NCBI GenBank assembly: GCA_046712825.1
Contig: JBKKCR010000206.1
Span: forward strand, 1 to 9,482
From: DATFGK01 sp046712825
Lineage (GTDB): Bacteria; Actinomycetota; AC-67
DNA: 9,482 bases
Direction of reading: 5' to 3'
This document shows, in pieces, positions 5,643-9,482 of the stretch. Within the stretch, counting starts at the first letter, position 1; each line of letters begins with the position of its first letter. The notes under the pieces were generated by a model. It was not told the origin of the DNA and searched no databases. It worked only from the letters and a program-made list of their open reading frames with translations. A program made the translations under genes and the position numbers.

Positions 5643-6359
5643 TCAGCCGAGCTGCCCGTAGCGCCCCAGGACGATGGCTGCGGCGGCGAGCGCGGCAGTC
5701 TCGGTGCGAAGGATCAGAGGTCCCATCGTGACGGGGATCGCGCCGAGTGCGCGGAGCGCGGTCACTTCTTCCTCGGTCAGGCCTCCCTCCGGACCCACGA
5801 CGAGCCCTACAGCGCTCGGGGCCGTTTCGGGAAGGGCTTCCGACAAGCGCACGGCCGCCGATCCGTGAAGGATCACGACCGGCTCGGCCGTGTCGAGCGA
5901 AGAAAGCGGAGCCGGCGCGAGGACCTTCGGCAGCCATGCTCGCCGGGACTGCATCGCCGCTTGCCGTGCGACCTCGCCGAGGCGTGCTGCGTGGGATGCG
6001 CCTTTGGCCGTGTCCCACTTCGGGACCGAGCGGTGACTCGCGAACAGATGGATCGAAGCGACGCCGAGCTCGGTGAGCTTCTGCACGACGACGTCGAGCT
6101 TTCCCTTCTTCGGGAGAGCTTGGTAGACGTGCAGCGCGGGATGCGGCTCCGGCTCCGATCGGCGGGCTGTGACGTGGGCCACGAGCCGATCATCGTCGTC
6201 GCCGACGGTCGCCTCGACGACGGAGCCACGGCCGTCCCCGATGGTGATCTGCTCCCCGGGTCGCAGCCGGAGCACCCGCAAAGCATGACGCGAGTCCTCG
6301 CGTTCGAGAACCACGCGCTCCCCGGTGACGTCCACGGCGAAGAAGTGCGGAGCGGTCAA
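5643..6359 (-). CDS. rsmE: RsmE, 16S rRNA (uracil-1498-N3)-methyltransferase
   Basis: A 238-residue SPOUT-class (trefoil-knot) methyltransferase that uses S-adenosylmethionine to methylate N3 of U1498 in 16S rRNA. An N-terminal PUA-like domain occupies about 1-70 (HFFAVDV, then DSRHALRVLRLRPGEQI). The catalytic knot carries both family signatures: GPEGGLTEEE at 189-198 and MGPLILRTETAA at 212-223. LPKKGKLDVVVQKLTELGV (82-100) is also typical. The start codon is TTG (6359-6357), overlapping the dnaJ TGA as TTGA. An AAGG lies 7 nt upstream, and the resulting N-terminus matches the family, so the TTG start is preferred to the internal GTG at codon 9. It follows dnaJ as in many actinobacteria and firmicutes and is expected to be translationally coupled to it. 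It ends at TGA 5645-5643, and no U-rich terminator follows. Confidence 0.95.
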   Translation of the reverse strand: MTAPHFFAVDVTGERVVLEREDSRHALRVLRLRPGEQITIGDGRGSVVEATVGDDDDRLVAHVTARRSEPEPHPALHVYQALPKKGKLDVVVQKLTELGVASIHLFASHRSVPKWDTAKGASHAARLGEVARQAAMQSRRAWLPKVLAPAPLSSLDTAEPVVILHGSAAVRLSEALPETAPSAVGLVVGPEGGLTEEEVTALRALGAIPVTMGPLILRTETAALAAAAIVLGRYGQLG

Positions 6360-7465
6360 CGCCCGGCCTTGAACGCATCCTTGAGGCGGCCGAGGATCCC
6401 TTTCACCTCGCCGGTTCGTTCCCTGCGCATCTCCGCGAGCTTCTCGACGAGGGCTCGCTCGTCTCCCCCGAGCTTGGTCGGGATGTCCACGGTCAGCTGG
6501 ACGATCAGATCGCCGCGTCCGCGGCCGCCCAGGCGGGGCACGCCTTTCCCGCGAAGCCGGAGCATCGTGCCGGGCTGCGTCCCCCCGGGGATCCGGAGCG
6601 CTTCATCGCCGTCGAGCGTCGGCACCGGAACCTCCGCGCCCAGCGCCGCGACCGTGAACGGGATCGTCAGCGAGCAGACCAGATCGTCGCCGTCGCGGGC
6701 GAAGACCTCGTGCGGCCGGACGGAGACCTGAACGTACAGATCGCCGGCGGGCCCACCGCGGTGGCCGGCCTCGCCGCGTCCGTCGAGCCGCATGGCCTGC
6801 CCGTCTGCGATCCCAGCGGGGACGGACACCTCCATCTCTTCTTCGCGGTGGATCCGTCCGAGCCCGCGGCAGTCCCGGCACGGATCTGCGGGCGCGTCGC
6901 CGTCGCCCCGGCAGGCGGCGCAGGGGCGGGTCGACACGACGGTTCCGAAGATCGATCGCTGCTGTGTTCGCTGCTCGCCGGAGCCGCCGCACGTCGCGCA
7001 TCGGATGCGGAAGGTTCCGGGCTCGCAGCCGCTGCCCGTGCAGCGCTCGCAGGACCGCAAGATGTTGACCTGCACGGACTCGGTGGTCCCGAAGACGGCT
7101 TCCGCGAAGTCGACCTCGATCCGGAGCGAGAGATCCGCCCCGCGCGACGGCTGGCCGGGCCGGGACCGCGTCCGGGTACGCCCGCCGAACGCCGACCCGA
7201 AGAACGACTCCATGATGTCGCCGAGGTCTCCGAACCCGCCCAGTGACGGCGCCCCTCCGTCGCCGTACAGGTCGTAGCGTTCGCGCTTCCCGGGATCGGA
7301 AAGCACCTCGTAGGCGACGTTGATCTCTTTGATCCGCTCGGCGGCTGCGGGGTCGGGGTTCGCGTCCGGGTGGTACTGGCGCGCGAGGTTGCGGTACGCG
7401 CGCTTTATCTCGTCGGCCGAAGCGCCGCGTTCGACGCCCAGAACCTGGTAGTGGTCGGTGGCCAT
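6356..7465 (-). CDS. dnaJ: DnaJ (type I Hsp40 co-chaperone)
   Basis: A 369-residue cytoplasmic co-chaperone that delivers clients to DnaK and stimulates its ATPase. The J domain (about 5-68) holds the essential HPD motif at 32-34. A Gly/Phe-rich stretch follows (about 69-96; GGFGDLGD, SFFGSAFGG), which is short and continues into an Arg-rich linker. The zinc domain has all four CxxCxGxG repeats intact: C139/C142, C156/C159, C182/C185 and C196/C199. The substrate-binding domains run from about 212 to 330. With a complete zinc centre it is type I. The start is ATG at 7465, 9 bp after hrcA, with only a weak GGA upstream. The stop TGA overlaps the TTG start of rsmE. It is probably co-transcribed from the CIRCE-controlled promoter, and because no dnaK or grpE is adjacent it may correspond to the second dnaJ (dnaJ2) of actinobacteria. 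Confidence 0.97.
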   Translation of the reverse strand: MATDHYQVLGVERGASADEIKRAYRNLARQYHPDANPDPAAAERIKEINVAYEVLSDPGKRERYDLYGDGGAPSLGGFGDLGDIMESFFGSAFGGRTRTRSRPGQPSRGADLSLRIEVDFAEAVFGTTESVQVNILRSCERCTGSGCEPGTFRIRCATCGGSGEQRTQQRSIFGTVVSTRPCAACRGDGDAPADPCRDCRGLGRIHREEEMEVSVPAGIADGQAMRLDGRGEAGHRGGPAGDLYVQVSVRPHEVFARDGDDLVCSLTIPFTVAALGAEVPVPTLDGDEALRIPGGTQPGTMLRLRGKGVPRLGGRGRGDLIVQLTVDIPTKLGGDERALVEKLAEMRRERTGEVKGILGRLKDAFKAGR

Positions 7466-7474
7466 CGTCCGGCG

Positions 7475-8515
7475 CTACCGGTCGAGCTCACGCAGCGACG
7501 TCTCCAGCGTCCGCGCGACCGCCGAGACGATCGCCATCGCACGAAGGTAGTCCATCCGCGTCGGGCCGATCACGCCGAGCGTGCCGCCGCCCTCGGAACC
7601 GAGCTCGTAGGGCGCGGCAACGACGCTCAGCGAATGGAGGTCTTCGACCTGAAGCTCTGCGCCGATGCGAACGCTTACCGGACGGATAGCCTCCTCGAGG
7701 AGGCGGAGGATCTCGGTGTGGCGTTCCATCGTCTCGTAGACCCGGCGCAACGTCTCGCGCTCCGAAGAGAGCGTCTCGTCCGCGGCGAAGTTCGACGTAC
7801 CGCCGATGAACACGCGACGTTCGGCCTCGATCATGTGGGTGACCGCTTCCGACACGCCGGCGAGCAGCCCGCGATCCTTCGCGGACGCGCGCTTCGCCAT
7901 CGCCGCGAGCCTCGGCTTGGCGTCTTCGAGCCCGACGCCCACGAGCTCTCGGTTCACCTCGTGCGCGAGATGCTCGACGTCGCGTTCGGTGACGTCGGAG
8001 TCAAGCTCGAACATGCGCTTCTCGACCCGTCCACCGTCGCCGATGAGCACCGCGACGACGAGTCGCGGCCCGAGCCACGCCAGGTCCAGGTGGCGGAGAT
8101 GGCTTCCCTGCAAGCTCGGGGTGAGCACAGCGGCGGCATAGCGCGTGAAATGCGACAAGACATCGGACGCGCGGACGAGCTTGGAGTCGAGATCGGCCGG
8201 CTCGCCGAGCGCGTCGGTCAGCTCACGCTGTTGGCTCTCGGCCAGCTTCGGCGGACCGACCGTGTCGACGAACCACCGGTACCCCTGGTCCGTCGGGATC
8301 CGGCCGGCGCTCGTGTGTGGCTGAGCGAGATATCCCAGCTCCTCCAGGAGCGACATGTCGTTCCGGACCGTCGCGCTCGACACGTCGAGCCGGTAACGGC
8401 CGACGAGGTGCTTGGATCCGACGGGCTCGCCGGAGCGGATGTATTCGCGAACGATCGCCGACAGGATCGCCGCCTGCCGGGCCCCGAGCGCGCGTTTCGA
8501 GACCGGGTCGGCCAT
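7475..8515 (-). CDS. hrcA: HrcA, heat-inducible transcriptional repressor
   Basis: A 346-residue protein of the normal family length. It represses heat-shock genes by binding CIRCE; its activity is thought to depend on GroEL, so titration of the chaperonin by unfolded protein relieves repression. The N-terminal winged helix (about 10-85) is classic: RQAAILSAIVREYIRSGEPVGSK, then DVSSATVRNDMSLLEELGYL (44-63), then QPHTSAGRIPTDQGYRWFVD. The middle and C-terminal region carries the GAF-like dimerisation core and ends with the family signature GGTLGVIGPTRMDYLRAM (about residues 315-332). The start at ATG 8515 gives the standard N-terminus; there is no clear ribosome-binding site, which fits a leaderless transcript. 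A CIRCE element lies directly upstream, and dnaJ follows after 9 bp. There is no grpE or dnaK beside it, so this is the hrcA-dnaJ arrangement known from actinobacteria. Confidence 0.98.
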   Translation of the reverse strand: MADPVSKRALGARQAAILSAIVREYIRSGEPVGSKHLVGRYRLDVSSATVRNDMSLLEELGYLAQPHTSAGRIPTDQGYRWFVDTVGPPKLAESQQRELTDALGEPADLDSKLVRASDVLSHFTRYAAAVLTPSLQGSHLRHLDLAWLGPRLVVAVLIGDGGRVEKRMFELDSDVTERDVEHLAHEVNRELVGVGLEDAKPRLAAMAKRASAKDRGLLAGVSEAVTHMIEAERRVFIGGTSNFAADETLSSERETLRRVYETMERHTEILRLLEEAIRPVSVRIGAELQVEDLHSLSVVAAPYELGSEGGGTLGVIGPTRMDYLRAMAIVSAVARTLETSLRELDR

Positions 8516-8523
8516 GATGAATC

Positions 8524-8529
8524 AGGTTA
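8524..8529 (-). promoter_or_regulatory. Possible -10 element of a leaderless hrcA promoter
   Basis: On the minus strand the bases TGC-TAACCT form an extended -10-like motif (TGn-TAnnnT). The hexamer ends 8 nt before the hrcA ATG, and no Shine-Dalgarno sequence is visible. This spacing fits a transcript starting at or next to the start codon, as is common in Actinomycetota. The hexamer overlaps the end of CIRCE by three bases, so bound HrcA would occlude RNA polymerase. No convincing -35 hexamer is seen. This is an inference from spacing only. Confidence 0.4.
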
Positions 8530-8553
8530 GCACTCGGGGGTTGCGAGTGCTAG
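8527..8553. promoter_or_regulatory. CIRCE operator (HrcA-binding inverted repeat)
   Basis: The plus strand reads TTAGCACTC (8527-8535), nine bases, then GAGTGCTAG (8545-8553). This matches the CIRCE consensus TTAGCACTC-N9-GAGTGCTAA at 17 of 18 arm positions, the exception being the last base. HrcA is known to bind this element and repress heat-shock genes. It lies 11 bp upstream of the hrcA start and contains the stop codon of the response regulator gene. This points to autoregulation of hrcA and co-regulation of dnaJ and rsmE. Confidence 0.95.
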
Positions 8554-9188
8554 ACGAGCGGAACGACGCCCTCGATGTCTTCCTTGCGGGCGAGCAGCAA
8601 CGGCGCGCGGCGAGGCTCCGACCCCGGGGCGGTGATCGTAACCTCGGTGACGGGGATGAACGCCCGCGTGTCGTGCATCAGCGCGTCCCACGCATCCGAG
8701 AAACGCGCGAGCTCGGACGCGATGTGCACGACCCCTTCCGCGGCCCGGCCGCCGCTCAAGAACAGAACGACGCGGGTGTGTGTCAATGCGGTGGGGTGCG
8801 CCGGCGCAACGAGCTCCTGAGCACGAGCGGCGGCGGCGTGCACCTTGTCGATGAGGGCGGTAGCCGCGAACGGTTTGCTCAAGTACTCCGCCCCGAGCGA
8901 ACGGACCCTCCGGATCACGTCCTCGTCGGTGGAGCCCGTCACCACCACTACGGGAATGCGATAGAAACGCGTGTCGTCGCGTACTCGCTCCAGGAGCGAC
9001 AAACCGTCCTCGCCCGGCAACGCGATGTCGAGCACGATCATCCCCGGAAGCTCGGAAGCCAGTGTCTTCCACGCCAGTTCGGCGTCGGTGGCGGTGTGGC
9101 AGACGTAGCCCTCGCGCTCGAGGATGTGTCGAGTGAGCCCCGCGAGATCGGGGTTGTCGTCGACGATCAGGACCCCGGCCATTCCCAT
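8550..9188 (-). CDS. Response regulator: receiver domain plus a small uncharacterised C-terminal domain
   Basis: A 212-residue protein. Residues 4-118 are a typical CheY-like receiver: the acidic pair D10/D11, the phosphoacceptor D54 in MIVLDIALPGEDG, T84 and K105 (LSKPF) are all present, so phosphorylation-dependent switching is expected. A linker (about 119-136) leads to residues 137-212, which contain VVLFLSGGRAAEGVV, an F-S-D-AWDAL segment, FIPVTEVTI and a final ARKEDIEGVVPL. This looks like a small all-beta domain I associate with uncharacterised DUF6812-type domains. It is not a winged helix, LuxR, LytTR or GGDEF output, so DNA binding is not evident. No partner kinase lies in the window. 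The start is ATG at 9188; an ATG two codons later (9182) is equally possible, and neither has a clear Shine-Dalgarno sequence. The stop TAG (8552-8550) lies inside the CIRCE operator of hrcA. The receiver call is firm; the role is unknown. Confidence 0.88.
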   Translation of the reverse strand: MGMAGVLIVDDNPDLAGLTRHILEREGYVCHTATDAELAWKTLASELPGMIVLDIALPGEDGLSLLERVRDDTRFYRIPVVVVTGSTDEDVIRRVRSLGAEYLSKPFAATALIDKVHAAAARAQELVAPAHPTALTHTRVVLFLSGGRAAEGVVHIASELARFSDAWDALMHDTRAFIPVTEVTITAPGSEPRRAPLLLARKEDIEGVVPLV

Positions 9189-9233
9189 TTGTTACATCGG
9201 CCCGGGAGGTCCGAGTCTTGAGCCGTGCGGCGA
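9189..9233. other. 45-bp gap between hemW and the response regulator gene
   Basis: The gap contains a GC-rich CCCGGG palindrome and, on the minus strand, a weak TGTAAC (4 of 6 to the -10 consensus) close to the start of the response regulator. There is no Shine-Dalgarno sequence and no clear -35. I see no terminator for hemW. The response regulator gene could be read through from hemW or have a weak leaderless promoter. Confidence 0.3.
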
Positions 9234-9482
9234 CTAAGCGAGCCGGAGTGCAACCTCCGACTGGAGGAGCAATCCACGCCGTGTGAGCCTCATCCATCCG
9301 GCAGAGCAAGTCACGAGCCCGGCGCGTTCCAGGTCTTCGAGGGCGTGGGAGAGATCGCGTCCGATCCGACGGGCCGCTTCGTCGAGGTCGAGGCCGGCCA
9401 CCAGACGCAGCCGAAGCTGCAGCCACTCGTCGTGCCGGGCTGCCTCGGAGAGGCGCTCCTCCCCCGCCTGCGCGTCCGGAGC
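9234..9482 (-). CDS. hemW: HemW (radical SAM haem chaperone / coproporphyrinogen III oxidase-like), C-terminal 82 residues only
   Basis: The reading frame is open at the right edge of the window and ends at a TAG (9236-9234). The 82 visible residues have the pattern of the HemN/HemW C-terminal domain: a basic/acidic helix ending in EWLQLRLRLVAGLDLDEAAR, then a short winged-helix-like stretch (ALEDLERAGLV), then the closing LTRRGLLLQSEVALRL, which matches the family's usual 'LT..G..L...v...l' tail. HemW is a cytoplasmic radical-SAM protein related to oxygen-independent coproporphyrinogen oxidase and thought to deliver haem. Its catalytic SAM-binding CxxxCxxC region would lie outside this window. 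The position immediately upstream of hrcA-dnaJ is the usual actinobacterial context and is a large part of the identification. A 45-bp gap separates it from the next gene. The fragment is short, so family membership is good but HemW versus another HemN-like protein rests on context. Confidence 0.8.
   Translation of the reverse strand, partial: APDAQAGEERLSEAARHDEWLQLRLRLVAGLDLDEAARRIGRDLSHALEDLERAGLVTCSAGWMRLTRRGLLLQSEVALRLA

Noticed and set aside
7370..8530. A 386-codon open frame on the plus strand opposite hrcA
   Set aside because: It is a mirror of the hrcA reading frame; the composition is typical of antisense shadow translation.
8527..9426. A 299-codon minus-strand frame covering the response regulator and part of hemW
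   Set aside because: It is out of frame with both, Arg/Gly/His-rich, and lacks any motif, whereas the competing frames carry clear receiver and HemW patterns.
1..9482. Defence island, mobile element or CRISPR
   Set aside because: No transposase, integrase, nuclease system, direct-repeat array or composition break was seen; the locus is largely conserved housekeeping genes.

Overview
This is a GC-rich window (roughly two-thirds G+C by eye) in which every convincing gene lies on the minus strand, so the genes are transcribed from right to left. The order, read 5'->3' on the minus strand, is: hemW (3' end only), a response regulator, hrcA, dnaJ, rsmE, a bldD-like regulator, an SDR/NAD-dependent epimerase, a PIG-L/LmbE deacetylase, a HIT protein, a phoH-like ATPase, ybeY, and a CorC/HlyC-type CBS protein that runs off the left edge. 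The backbone hemW-hrcA-dnaJ-rsmE-phoH-ybeY-corC is the arrangement I know from Actinomycetota such as mycobacteria. A BldD homologue with the c-di-GMP-binding signature points the same way. I suggest an actinomycetote, possibly a deep-branching one, but cannot place it further.

Right part (9482-6356): the C-terminus of HemW is followed by a 212-residue receiver-domain protein that has an unusual small C-terminal domain and no DNA-binding domain. Its stop codon lies inside a nearly perfect CIRCE element, the binding site of HrcA. hrcA starts 11 bp beyond CIRCE and is followed by dnaJ and then by rsmE (16S rRNA m3U1498 methyltransferase), which begins with TTG overlapping the dnaJ stop. This is an HrcA-autoregulated heat-shock operon.

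Middle part (5642-4968): a 174-bp intergenic region holds a BldD-box-like palindrome, a plausible sigma-70-type promoter and a perfect 10-bp inverted repeat. It precedes a 166-residue BldD-like regulator that keeps the RGD-x8-RxxD cyclic-di-GMP signature. This gene and the three that follow interrupt the conserved housekeeping order.

Left part (4916-1): the epimerase, PIG-L deacetylase and HIT genes are joined by two GTGA stop/start overlaps. After a 108-bp gap with a perfect TATAAT and two abutting hairpins comes the RNA/ribosome cluster phoH-ybeY-corC, joined by ATGA and GTGA overlaps. Five of the junctions in the window are 4-nt NTGA overlaps, which suggests strong translational coupling.

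Most genes here are ordinary housekeeping genes. The points of interest are the regulatory insertions (the receiver protein with an uncharacterised output domain, and the BldD-like c-di-GMP receptor) and the compact regulatory DNA around them. I see no tRNA, rRNA, CRISPR array, insertion sequence or phage element.
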